Below are positions 35,155-43,818 of a stretch of DNA of 64,000 nt, one piece after another; the stretch's first letter is position 1, and every line of letters starts with the position of its first letter. Origin of the DNA: Bacteroidota bacterium (GTDB lineage: Bacteria > Bacteroidota > Ignavibacteria > UBA10030 > UBA8401); assembly GCA_021796215.1 (NCBI GenBank), contig JAJYOK010000007.1, positions 47,335 to 111,334 on the forward strand, read 5' to 3'. A program made the translations under genes and the position numbers. Below the pieces are notes generated by a model, which ran no database searches, had not been told where the DNA came from, and was given only the letters and a program-made list of their open reading frames with translations.

Positions 35155-35416
35155 AACTGCTTCCGCACTATGCAATCTTCCTTGTCAGAATAGCAGTGCT
35201 GCTTACCGCGGATAGGTGCAGTGCTTCGGTGCCATGAATTTGTGCTTCCGGAGAGAGCATGGTTCCTATGGAGCTATGGAAGTATGCTAATGAGAGAAGG
35301 GAAGATGCTTGCAAGTGAAAAGACCTATGCTTCGTTCCGATAGGATTGGTGTTGCCTCGGGAAGGAATAATGCTATCCGGAGAAGCAATTTTGCTTCCCC
35401 GGATAGCGTTTTTGCT
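35155..35416. repeat. Degenerate 21-22-bp tandem repeat with a terminal hairpin
   Basis: TGCTTCCGGA-like units recur with spacing of mostly 21-22 bp over about 250 bp, with no convincing ORF. At 35370-35409 GCTATCCGGAGAAGCAA pairs with TTGCTTCCCCGGATAGC, a 17-bp stem just beyond the stop of the minus-strand gene, which might serve as its terminator. Confidence 0.6.
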
Positions 35417-35902
35417 TCAGTTTGAAGGATTTGTTACAGTGATATCGGTTTTGCTGGTTTTACGTGCAAACCGCTTTCCGAGTTCGTCCAGCAACTCGTC
35501 CAAACCTTCTGTACCGACGTTATTGTGCTTGGCAAAAGAATAAACTGCCAAAGCCGCAGAATAAGCATCGGCGGCAACTGCCGCGTAGGTGTTTTCTACA
35601 AGCTGCGATAATTGTGTCAGTGCCTGTTCAATGGGGATAAGAGCAGACCAGAGGTCAACATCGCGTTTCATTTCATCCAAACCGAACCCGCGGGGAAGAA
35701 AATCCTGATTCCGGGTTGCAAGCTCGTACAGCTTGGATGCCCACGGCTGCGCACCAGGATCAATCCTTGGCAGGCTCCGTTTTTCATCCTGTAAAAGGGA
35801 GATAAGGAAGGGCATTTTTTGCCGCACCTCATCGAGCGATGCGAGAACGGCATCGCTTTCTTCTTGTGTCAGCACAGCGCTGACACGATTGGGTAACGCC
35901 AT
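35417..35902 (-). CDS. Conserved helical protein of unknown function
   Basis: This 161-residue protein starts at the ATG at 35902, nine nt after GGAG; the frame to 35923 is less likely. The protein is predicted to be all-helical and acidic in parts: VLTQEESDAVLASLDEVRQK, FLISLLQDEKRSLPRID and ALIPIEQALTQLSQLVENTY, ending ELLDELGKRFARK. It resembles a family of small four-helix proteins seen in many environmental bacteria and often found near degenerate minisatellites. No function is known. There are no signal peptide and no Cys. Confidence 0.7.
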   Translation of the reverse strand: MALPNRVSAVLTQEESDAVLASLDEVRQKMPFLISLLQDEKRSLPRIDPGAQPWASKLYELATRNQDFLPRGFGLDEMKRDVDLWSALIPIEQALTQLSQLVENTYAAVAADAYSAALAVYSFAKHNNVGTEGLDELLDELGKRFARKTSKTDITVTNPSN

Positions 35903-36125
35903 AAGGTAATTCTCCAGTCCCAAAGGGATTCCTTTGGAAAAATTATGTGTGAGCAGGCTATGAACTAGTTACATGCCGCCCGCCTGCTTATCGGGCAGAT
36001 GTTTTTCGTGAAACTTCCTTTCGTAATACAAACACGTCATTAAACGTAGCAGAGCTTCATTTGTTAGGTGTTCTCTACGAAAATTGGGAACGAAAGAAGA
36101 ACCTTGTCCTATATACTGTTGAACC

Positions 36126-37261
36126 TTAAAAACAAACTCCAACACTCAAGCCGCCTGTCGGAATAAAGAAGCCGGTGTACGGAGAAAGTAATGGATTGAA
36201 GGCAATCCGAAAATGAAAACCACCGCCTAACGGCTGATAACGATATCCTATTGAACCGACCAATAAAATAGCCGTAGCGGAAGAAACGATGGGCGAACTA
36301 AGAACTTCAATGTCGCCATAGTCTTTTGCTCTGGTCATCATTACATCAATTCCGCCTCCGGCTTCGAATTTGCTGCTGCCGCTTCCGACCAAATAATAAG
36401 CAATGAGTGGAAACACAAAAAACCTGCTCTGCTCTTTGCCGCTGTTATAACTTGTTGTAAACGTTGATGCCCCAACGCGAACTGTAGAATTGCCTGAAAT
36501 GAAACGCTCATAATTCACGGAGTAAAGTATTCCAGGACCGTAAATTTCTGCATAAATTGCATTTCGTGAATGCTGAAAAAACGAATTAGTGTTAGCTGTT
36601 GGTTGAATTTCTTGAGCGTTTGGGGCAAAAGGAGTGTAAATTACTCCAAGTCGCACCGAAAATTTTTCACCCAGAGTAGTCTCTCCCCAATGTTCCTGAC
36701 GCGGATAGTCATAATTCCAAAAGTAAAGACCTATGGGGAATGAAATTGAATTTGAAATTTCAATCTGGGACCCTAACCCTATCAGATAATAAATGTGAAC
36801 ATACGAACGAACTCCTGTTTCTAGAATCATAGTGCCTGAATAATCATGTCCTATCGTATTATCTTGATGAGTGTAATACGCCCCTAATCCCAAAGAGAAA
36901 ATCTTAAAGGCAGAAATCATACCGTAAAGGGCTATGTCATTGCGGGCGGCACTACTACTAGCGTACTCGTTGGGGAGAAGGACATCCAGTGGATCGAATT
37001 TATAATGCGTCCATTCTGCAAAGCCATAAAGCTGCAGAAAGTAAACTGGTTTTCCTATCCCTAAGCGTAGATTGTACTTCGGGAGAAAATCACCGGTATG
37101 GGAATTCCTCAAGAATGGATATTTACCACCGTCAATCCAAAAGAGGTATGAACTACAACTCGAGATTGAATCGGAATTTGTTACTGACTGAATTTCCTGA
37201 GCCCGTAGCGTAGCTAATGCAATCACTCGAGAATAAAAGAAAAAAAAAGTCTTTTCTGCAT
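36126..37261 (-). CDS. Outer-membrane beta-barrel-like protein, apparent frameshift in a T9 run of the signal peptide
   Basis: An ideal GGAGG site and ATG (37261) begin MQKRLFF, but that frame stops after 12 codons. The neighbouring frame continues as a signal peptide (SRVIALATLRA) and a barrel-like protein of ~365 residues. It contains FLPKYNLRLGIGKPVYFLQL, KFSVRLGVIYTPFAPNAQEI and a terminal GGLSVGVCF. A run of nine T on the coding strand (37248-37240) lies between; ten would join the two. It may be a sequencing error or a slippage switch. The family is unknown. It probably forms one unit with the upstream lipoprotein. Confidence 0.7.
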
Positions 37262-37275
37262 GACGTCCTCCAATT

Positions 37276-38338
37276 TCAAAACCATTGAGCACCACCTGTG
37301 TAGTCGCTATACTGGTAAGTGCAAGCACCTTCCTCCCAGTATATACTTGGACAACACCAAACATCTCGTAATTCCATATAGTATCTTTGAACCCACTCTG
37401 GACCTGACCAAAATCCTTGTTCAATAGCAGTTTGCACACCTGCATACGTGATACCATCCTCTTGGAATGGATATAGCAAAACTTGATTGATGCCAAGATT
37501 GTTAGCGTGGCCCCAAAGCAAGCTCATCTCATAAGCACTCTGGCGCGATTTAATAATAACCATCTTGAAAAGATTAGGAACCCTGCCCATAATGTAAGTC
37601 CATTGAGCCCGCGGATCAATTGTTCCAAAATGGTAATCAAAGTGCGTGTGGCAGCAAACAAACGGTCGAGATGTACAAGACAAAGCTAAGTCCACCATAG
37701 CACCGATATTCCCTCTAAGCCCAAGTTCATACCAGTCCCACCACCTGAATTCAGATTCTGAAATTGTTAAAGTGCCTCCCCGCAAAGCAATATAAGTGGA
37801 AGCATCTCTAACAAACTGTTGATAGCCATGTCTAATTGGCTCGTCAATATAAAACCTATTTACGTTTTTGTTGATGGCAGAATCAACGGCCGTTTGCCAC
37901 CCGTCTGGACCGAGACCGATAAAAATATTTTCTAAAGAATATCCATACGAGTGCAGTTGAGGTATTAAATGAAAATCACCAACCAAAAACCATACTGCAG
38001 CCATCCTGAGTAAAGTAGTTCTGGTTCCGCGTCATGTTGCCGTCATCCATAACGCCGACGTATTTCCCTGGCGCTGGGCGATATTGATTTGTTGGCTCCC
38101 ATCCACCATTTGTGTAAACACGATAACCACCGTCTCCACACTGCAATGGTCGCAAAGGACCAATACTTTGTGCCTGCAGACTTGAATCTGTTTTAGTTTT
38201 GGAAAGCGTAGCTTCAGAATTTCTTGAGGATGAGCTTGGAGCTGTTGGCTGAAGTATTTCCTTTTCACAACTAGCGAAAAAGAAAAAAATGAAAAACGGA
38301 ATTAGATGAAGAGTTGTGCGTTGAAAAGTGTGTCTCAT
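37276..38338 (-). CDS. Lipoprotein of unknown function split by an apparent one-base frameshift
   Basis: The 5' part (from 38338, with GGAGG before ATG) has a lipobox-like signal (FFIFFFFASC) and ends at 37976 after QDGCSMVFGW. The 3' part (242 codons from 38004) continues in another frame with VGDFHLIPQLHSYGYS and no good start signal. Removing one base of the T5 run at 37989-37985 joins them into ~353 residues. The 3' part is rich in Trp/Tyr and has an RFYIDEPIRHGYQQF segment resembling a TIM-barrel-like strand. No family was recognised. It may be a surface hydrolase, but this is a guess. Confidence 0.6.
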
Positions 38339-38420
38339 AATTTACCTCCACGAGTTAACGTTGATAAATTAATGTTGAGCACCTCCTCAAAAAACGCGCC
38401 TCGGCAAGAGACCCATGAAC

Positions 38421-38448
38421 AATGTAACATTTTTTTTATTCGTGTCAA
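38421..38448 (-). promoter_or_regulatory. Promoter for the lipoprotein/outer-membrane gene pair
   Basis: On the minus strand TTGACA (38448-38443) is followed after 16 bp by TACATT (38426-38421). The start codon is ~80 nt downstream. Confidence 0.6.
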
Positions 38449-38506
38449 GAATTTTTTTATATTTGTTGCAAATGAATAGGAAAAAAGTAGCTATTCCAAT
38501 CATTCA

Positions 38507-38535
38507 TTGAATCTTCTATTGAAAATTTCTATATT
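38507..38535 (+). promoter_or_regulatory. Promoter for aspS
   Basis: TTGAAT (38507-38512), 17 bp, TATATT (38530-38535). The expected start is near 38542, leaving a leader of about 70 nt. Confidence 0.65.
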
Positions 38536-38564
38536 GTCTTCGCATTATCAATGAACCTAATATG

Positions 38565-38590
38565 AAATCCCCGTTCGAGGGATTTTTTTT
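38565..38590 (+). promoter_or_regulatory. Terminator-like hairpin in the aspS leader
   Basis: AAATCCC and GGGATTT form a stem around a seven-base loop and run directly into TTTTTTTT on the plus strand. There is no plus-strand gene upstream for more than 10 kb, so it does not end another operon. It could be a transcription attenuator for aspS. Confidence 0.6.
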
Positions 38591-38611
38591 CAGCTAAAGG
38601 CAGCTTTATTT

Positions 38612-40375
38612 ATGACATACAAAAAACGAACACATACCTGTGGAGCATTACGAAAAGAAGACATCGGCAAAACAGTTACATTAACCGGCTGGGTGGATCG
38701 CCGCCGCGATTTAGGCGGTGTTATTTTTATTGACTTGCGCGATCGTTATGGCAAAACGCAGGTGGTTTTTGGACCGCAGCACAATGAAGAAGTGTATCAA
38801 CTTGCGAAAGAGTTACGAAGCGAGTTCGTCATTTCGGTAACCGGTAAAGTTGAACAGCGTCCGGAAGGCACGGTGAACCCCGGCATTGCAACCGGCGAAA
38901 TTGATGTTCTCTCGTCTGAATTATCAATTCTCAACAAAGCCGATACGCCGCCATTTCCGATTGAAGAGCGCGTGGAAGCAAATGAAGACCTTCGCCTCAA
39001 ATACCGCTATCTCGATCTTCGGCGCGAACCAATGCAGAGAAACCTGCTCACACGCCATCGTATGTATCAGATTGCACGGAAATATTTTGATGAGAACGGT
39101 TTTATCGAAATCGAAACGCCCGTGCTCATGAAAAGCACGCCGGAAGGCGCACGCGATTATCTTGTGCCGAGCCGCGTTCATCCGGGAAAATTCTATGCCT
39201 TGCCGCAGTCGCCGCAAACCTACAAGCAAATCCTTATGGTTTCCGGATTTGACCGTTATTTCCAGATTGTGAAATGTTTTCGCGATGAAGATTTGCGTGC
39301 TGACCGCCAGCCTGAGTTCACGCAAATTGATGTTGAAATGTCATTTGCCGATGAAATTGATGTTCAAACAACGACGGAAGGAATGATTGAAAAATTTTTC
39401 GCCGAGATTCTTGGCGTTAAAGTCAAACCGCCGTTTCAGCGTTTATCGTACAAAGACGCAATGGAAATGTACGGCAGCGACAAACCCGATCTCCGTTTCG
39501 GGCTGAAGTTTTCAAATTACAATGAGATTGTTGCAAATGCCGGCTTCAAAGTTTTTTCTGAAATTGTTGCAAAGGGAGGTACGGTTGCTGGCTTTACTGT
39601 TCCCGGAGGTGGAAGTTATACCCGCAACCAAATGGATAATCTCGTTGATTTCACAAAAAGTCTCGGCGCCGGCGGCTTGGTGTATATTAAAGTCACTGAA
39701 GCAGGAGCGGAATCTGCAATAGAAAAATTTGTCGGCAAAGATGTGCTTGCGAGAATTGCAGAAAAATCTCAAGCGAAAACCGGAGACCTCATTCTTATTG
39801 TTTCAGATTTGTGGCAAAAAGCGTACACGATTCTTGGAACACTCCGGCTTGAAATAGCGAAGCGCCTCAACTTGATTGATGAATCGAAATACAACTTGTT
39901 GTGGGTCGTGGATTTTCCGATGTTCGAATATTCTGAAGAAGAAAAGCGTTACGTCGCAATGCATCACCCGTTCACATCGCCGAAGCCGGAAGATTTGCCG
40001 CTGCTCGACACTGATCCTTCGAAAGCAAGAGCGCGTGCGTACGATTTGGTATTGAATGGCAACGAAATCGCGGGCGGCAGTATTCGTATTCATACGCCGG
40101 AATTACAAAGTAAAGTATTTCAATTGCTCGGCATCGGACCGGAGGAAGCAAAAGCAAAATTCGGATTTATGCTCGACGCATTTCGTTACGGCGCGCCGCC
40201 GCACGGTGGAATTGCATTCGGCTTCGACAGAATTGCGATGCTGTTGACAAACTCAAAATCTATCCGTGATGTGATTGCGTTTCCGAAAACCAGCAGCGGC
40301 ATGTCGCTTATGGATGAATGTCCTTCCGATGTTGATAAAAAGCAGTTGGATGAACTTCATATACGGTTGAAATAA
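38612..40375 (+). CDS. aspS: Aspartate--tRNA ligase
   Basis: This 587-residue protein is a bacterial-type class II synthetase. The N-terminal OB anticodon-binding domain has VTLTGWVDRRRDLGGVIFID. Motif 2 is YFQIVKCFRDEDLRADRQPE. FTQIDVEMSF and the bacterial insertion domain (about 280-420) follow, then motif 3 PPHGGIAFGFDRIAMLL. Length fits bacterial AspRS. It charges tRNA-Asp. GatCAB-dependent misacylation of tRNA-Asn cannot be judged here. A promoter and a terminator-like hairpin lie in the 70-nt leader. Confidence 0.97.
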   Translation: MTYKKRTHTCGALRKEDIGKTVTLTGWVDRRRDLGGVIFIDLRDRYGKTQVVFGPQHNEEVYQLAKELRSEFVISVTGKVEQRPEGTVNPGIATGEIDVLSSELSILNKADTPPFPIEERVEANEDLRLKYRYLDLRREPMQRNLLTRHRMYQIARKYFDENGFIEIETPVLMKSTPEGARDYLVPSRVHPGKFYALPQSPQTYKQILMVSGFDRYFQIVKCFRDEDLRADRQPEFTQIDVEMSFADEIDVQTTTEGMIEKFFAEILGVKVKPPFQRLSYKDAMEMYGSDKPDLRFGLKFSNYNEIVANAGFKVFSEIVAKGGTVAGFTVPGGGSYTRNQMDNLVDFTKSLGAGGLVYIKVTEAGAESAIEKFVGKDVLARIAEKSQAKTGDLILIVSDLWQKAYTILGTLRLEIAKRLNLIDESKYNLLWVVDFPMFEYSEEEKRYVAMHHPFTSPKPEDLPLLDTDPSKARARAYDLVLNGNEIAGGSIRIHTPELQSKVFQLLGIGPEEAKAKFGFMLDAFRYGAPPHGGIAFGFDRIAMLLTNSKSIRDVIAFPKTSSGMSLMDECPSDVDKKQLDELHIRLK

Positions 40376-40426
40376 ATTAATGAATTTACGCAACAGATTT
40401 TTTTTGCTAACGAAAAACCAGATGTA

Positions 40427-40511
40427 GAGTCATTCCGCGAAACGGGAATCTACTATTTTCAAGCCAGATTTTGCAAATGGATTTCCGATAGAAACATTCG
40501 GGAATGACGTT
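40427..40511. repeat. Palindromic element (CATTCCCG family), intergenic copy
   Basis: GAGTCATTCCGCGAAACGGG opens it and CATTCGGGAATGACG closes it. Length and layout (two hairpins inside an outer palindrome) match the 90-bp copy inside the GH43-like gene. It sits between aspS and the AtuA-type gene. Confidence 0.75.
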
Positions 40512-40552
40512 TCTTTAGTTTTGCGTAACTTTTGTAAAACAATCAGAAGTGA

Positions 40553-41914
40553 ATGAAACACTCCATTCGTATAGCATCGGGACAAGGTTTTTGGGGAGAC
40601 CTGCAAACTGCGCCGCTTGATCAGGTGCGTAAAGGTCCGATTGATTATATGATGATGGATTTTCTCGCTGAAGTGACGATGTCTATCCTTCAGAAGCAAA
40701 AGATGAAGGATTCGAAACTCGGCTATGCAAAAGATTTGATTCCGCTTTTTGAAGAAATCCTTCCCGATGTTGTGAACAAAAATATTACGGTCATTACAAA
40801 CGGCGGGGGAGTAAATCCGTTGGCGTGCCGTGATGCAATTTTCTCCGTTGCGAAAAAACTTGGCATCAAGGGACTTAAGATTGGCGTCGTACTTGGCGAT
40901 GATATTTTAAATGAGATTGATTCGTTCGCTGCCCGCGGAATTGCATTCGATAATATGGAATCCGATGCGAAGCTTGCTTCTATACGATCGAATCTCATCA
41001 GCGCGAATGTGTATTTCGGTGCCTTTCCGATTGTCGAAGCGCTTCAACAAGGGGCGCAGATTGTTATTACAGGGCGAACAACCGATACCGGCTTGACGCT
41101 TGCGCCGATGATTTATGAATTCGGCTGGCAGAAAAGTGATTGGGATAAATTGGCGGCTGGAACTGTTGCCGGACATATTCTTGAATGCGGCGGACAAGCA
41201 AGCGGAGGAAATTTCTCCGCGGAATGGAAATCGGTGCCAGACCTTGCTCACATAGGATTTCCAATTGCAGAAGCTCATCCTGACGGGCGAGTTGTGATCA
41301 CGAAACATGAAAATACCGGAGGACTTGTTTCAGAGGCGACGGTAAAAGAGCAGCTTCTCTATGAAATCGGCAATCCCAAAAACTACATCACGCCGGATTG
41401 CATCGCTGATTTTACTAGCATTCGGTTAAAGGAGCTCGGCAGTAATCGCGTGGAAGTTTCCGGCGTGAAAGGACGAGCCGCAACAGAAACATACAAAGTG
41501 TCTATGGCGTATTTTGACGGCTACACATCGTTCAGCACGCTGACGTATGCGTGGCCCGATGCGCTGGAGAAAGCAAAAAAAGCTGATGAAATTCTCAGAA
41601 CGCGTTTGAAGGATTTGAATTTGTCATTCGACGAAATTCGCACAGAATATCTCGGCTTCGATTCCTGTTTTGGCCCGTTGGCGAAATCTTCTGGAGAGAT
41701 GAACGAAGTCGTGATGCGCATTGGTGTGCGAAGCCATGACAAAAATTCTGTAGAACGTTTCGGGAAAGAAATTGCTCCGCTTATTTTAACCGGGCCGCCT
41801 TCTGTTACAGGCTTTGCCGGCGGCAGACCGAAACCGAGCGAAGTAATTGCCTACTGGCCTTCGCTGATTCCGAAAACAGCGGTAACACCAAAAGTAGTTG
41901 TGGAAGAAATATAA
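40553..41914 (+). CDS. AtuA-family (DUF1446) protein
   Basis: This 453-residue protein has family-typical segments: IASGQGFWGDLQTAPLDQV, GPIDYMMMDFLAEVTMSIL, ITNGGGVNPLACRDAIF, GAQIVITGRTTDTGLTLAPM and HILECGGQASGGNFS. AtuA proteins are linked to acyclic terpene and related acyl-CoA catabolism, though the reaction is not well defined. The adjacent small ORF corresponds to the C-terminal domain that is fused in some relatives, so the two probably form one complex. Confidence 0.88.
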   Translation: MKHSIRIASGQGFWGDLQTAPLDQVRKGPIDYMMMDFLAEVTMSILQKQKMKDSKLGYAKDLIPLFEEILPDVVNKNITVITNGGGVNPLACRDAIFSVAKKLGIKGLKIGVVLGDDILNEIDSFAARGIAFDNMESDAKLASIRSNLISANVYFGAFPIVEALQQGAQIVITGRTTDTGLTLAPMIYEFGWQKSDWDKLAAGTVAGHILECGGQASGGNFSAEWKSVPDLAHIGFPIAEAHPDGRVVITKHENTGGLVSEATVKEQLLYEIGNPKNYITPDCIADFTSIRLKELGSNRVEVSGVKGRAATETYKVSMAYFDGYTSFSTLTYAWPDALEKAKKADEILRTRLKDLNLSFDEIRTEYLGFDSCFGPLAKSSGEMNEVVMRIGVRSHDKNSVERFGKEIAPLILTGPPSVTGFAGGRPKPSEVIAYWPSLIPKTAVTPKVVVEEI

Positions 41915-41929
41915 GTGTAATGGTTTGCC

Positions 41930-42268
41930 ATGAAAATTCAACTCATCGAAATAGCGCACGCGCGTTCCGGCGATAAAGGAGATACCGGAAATGTCGGCGT
42001 TATTGCCCGGCGTCCGGAGTATTATTCTTTACTTGTTAAATATTTAACCGTAGAAAAAGTGAAAGAACATTTCCGCGGCATTTGTAATGGGAATGTCGAG
42101 CTCTATGAGCTTCCGAATTTAGGTGCGTTGAATTTTCTTCTTCATAAATCGCTCGGCGGCGGCGGAACGATTTCACTGAAAAACGATGCGCAAGGGAAAA
42201 CTCTCAGCAGTGTTATGTTGAGAATGGAATTAGAAATTGAAGAAAAACACTTGAACTCTGAACACTGA
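41930..42268 (+). CDS. AtuA-associated small subunit
   Basis: This 112-residue protein has LIEIAHARSGDKGDTGNVGV at the start, then LPNLGALNFLLHKSLGGGGT. This matches the C-terminal domain found at the end of fused AtuA/DUF1446 proteins, here as a separate gene 16 bp downstream of the large subunit. Probably a two-protein complex. Confidence 0.82.
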   Translation: MKIQLIEIAHARSGDKGDTGNVGVIARRPEYYSLLVKYLTVEKVKEHFRGICNGNVELYELPNLGALNFLLHKSLGGGGTISLKNDAQGKTLSSVMLRMELEIEEKHLNSEH

Positions 42269-42290
42269 ATAAAGAACAAGGAATAACGAA

Positions 42291-42656
42291 GTGTCTGACA
42301 AGTTTGATTTGGAGGATAGATTGATTGAATATACAGTTTTAGTTGCAGGAATTATTGAACTTTTACCGCACAACAGGATTGGACTTTATTTAAGTGATCA
42401 ATTGACTCGTTCCGGAATGTCGCCAGCCTTAGAGTATGGGGAGGCACAAGGAGCGGAATCAAGGTCTGATTTTATTCATAAAATGAAAGTTGCTCTAAAA
42501 GAATTGCGTGAGTCGTTCATTTCTTTGAAAATAATAAGACGTCATAATTTGTTAAAGGAAGAAAACAAACTAAGTAAAGTCATTGATGAAACAAATCAAT
42601 TGATTTCAATTTTTGTTAAAAGTATTGAAACAGCAAAGAAAAACAGAAACAAGTAG
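42291..42656 (+). CDS. Four-helix-bundle protein of the 23S rRNA intervening-sequence (IVP) family
   Basis: This 121-residue protein starts with GTG (42291) and has SDQLTRSGMSPALEYGEAQG, the core of the S23/IVP family. Helix-rich sequence follows (VALKELRESFISLKIIRRHN). Relatives are encoded inside spacer insertions of 23S rRNA genes and also occur alone. Here it lies between the AtuA pair and prfB. AT-rich sequence on both sides is partly inverse: GAATAACGAAGTGT upstream and ACACTTATTTCGATATTC downstream. No rRNA is nearby. Its function is unknown. Confidence 0.85.
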   Translation: MSDKFDLEDRLIEYTVLVAGIIELLPHNRIGLYLSDQLTRSGMSPALEYGEAQGAESRSDFIHKMKVALKELRESFISLKIIRRHNLLKEENKLSKVIDETNQLISIFVKSIETAKKNRNK

Positions 42657-42710
42657 CACACTTATTTCGATATTCAACATTTAATATTCATTATTCGAAA
42701 TTCAAAAATT

Positions 42711-43812
42711 ATGTTTGACTTAGAAAAAATTCAAATTAAAGAATTATCCGATAGACTTGTACAACTCCGGAGGTTTCTTTGACGTTGATACAAAAGAGAA
42801 AGAGATAGCCGAATACCAAACGAAAACATCCTCGGCAAACTTCTGGAACGACAATGTCGCAGCGCAGAAGGTCCTCCAAGAAATTAACCAGCGCAAATTA
42901 TGGGTAGATGAGTGGAACAAGATTAAAAAGCTTCTCGACGACGTCGAAGCACTTACTGAACTTGCCGAAGAATCCGGGGAGGCATCTTACGAAAATGAGA
43001 TTATCTCAGAAATCAACAAAGTAAAACAGGCACTTGCTGACCTTGAATTCCGCAATATGCTCAGCGGCGTTGATGATCGCCGCAATGCTATCCTCACCAT
43101 TCACTCCGGCGCAGGCGGTACGGAATCTCAGGATTGGGCGGAAATGCTGTTGCGCATGTACGTCCGCTTTTGTGAAAAGAAAGGATACAAAGTTTCTCTT
43201 GCCGATAGATTGGACGGAGACGGGGCGGGAATTAAAAGCGCCACGCTGGAAATTTTCGGCGACTTTGCATACGGCTATCTGAAAGCGGAAAACGGTGTTC
43301 ATCGCCTTGTGCGAATTTCCCCGTTCGATGCAAATAAGCGCCGGCACACTTCATTCGCTTCTGTTTTTGTGTACCCGGAAGTTGAAGATGACGTCGAGAT
43401 CGAAATCAATCCGGCGGATATTGTCTTTGAAACATATCGTTCCGGCGGGAAAGGCGGCCAGAACGTCAACAAAGTAGAAACTGCCGTACGCATCCGACAT
43501 ACTCCAAGCGGAGTTGTTGTTGCGTGTCAGGAGGAACGTTCACAGTTTCAAAATCGCGAGCGGGCAATGAAAATGTTGAAGTCGCGGCTTTATCAATTAC
43601 GGCGTGAAGAAGAAGAAGCTCGTCTTGCAGCAATCGAAGGGACAAAGAAAAAAATCGAATGGGGAAGTCAAATCAGATCGTATGTTTTCCATCCATACAA
43701 CATGGTAAAGGATCACCGCACGGACATTGAAACAAGCGATGTTCAGGGCGTTATGGATGGGGACATCGAAAAATTCATTACAGCTTTTTTGATGATGACC
43801 GGCGGGAAATAA
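42711..43812 (+). CDS. prfB: Peptide chain release factor 2 with programmed +1 frameshift
   Basis: ATG at 42711 gives 23 codons ending CTT TGA C. The ribosome skips one T (42780) and continues at GAC (42781) to 43812, for 367 residues in total. The classic signals are present: a Shine-Dalgarno-like CGGAGG just before TTT CTT TGA C. RF2 recognises UAA/UGA. The SPF tripeptide ([16 protein letters not shown]) and the GGQ loop ([16 protein letters not shown]) are intact. The frameshift gives autoregulation, since RF2 terminates at its own UGA when abundant. Confidence 0.97.
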
Positions 43813-43818
43813 CATTTC

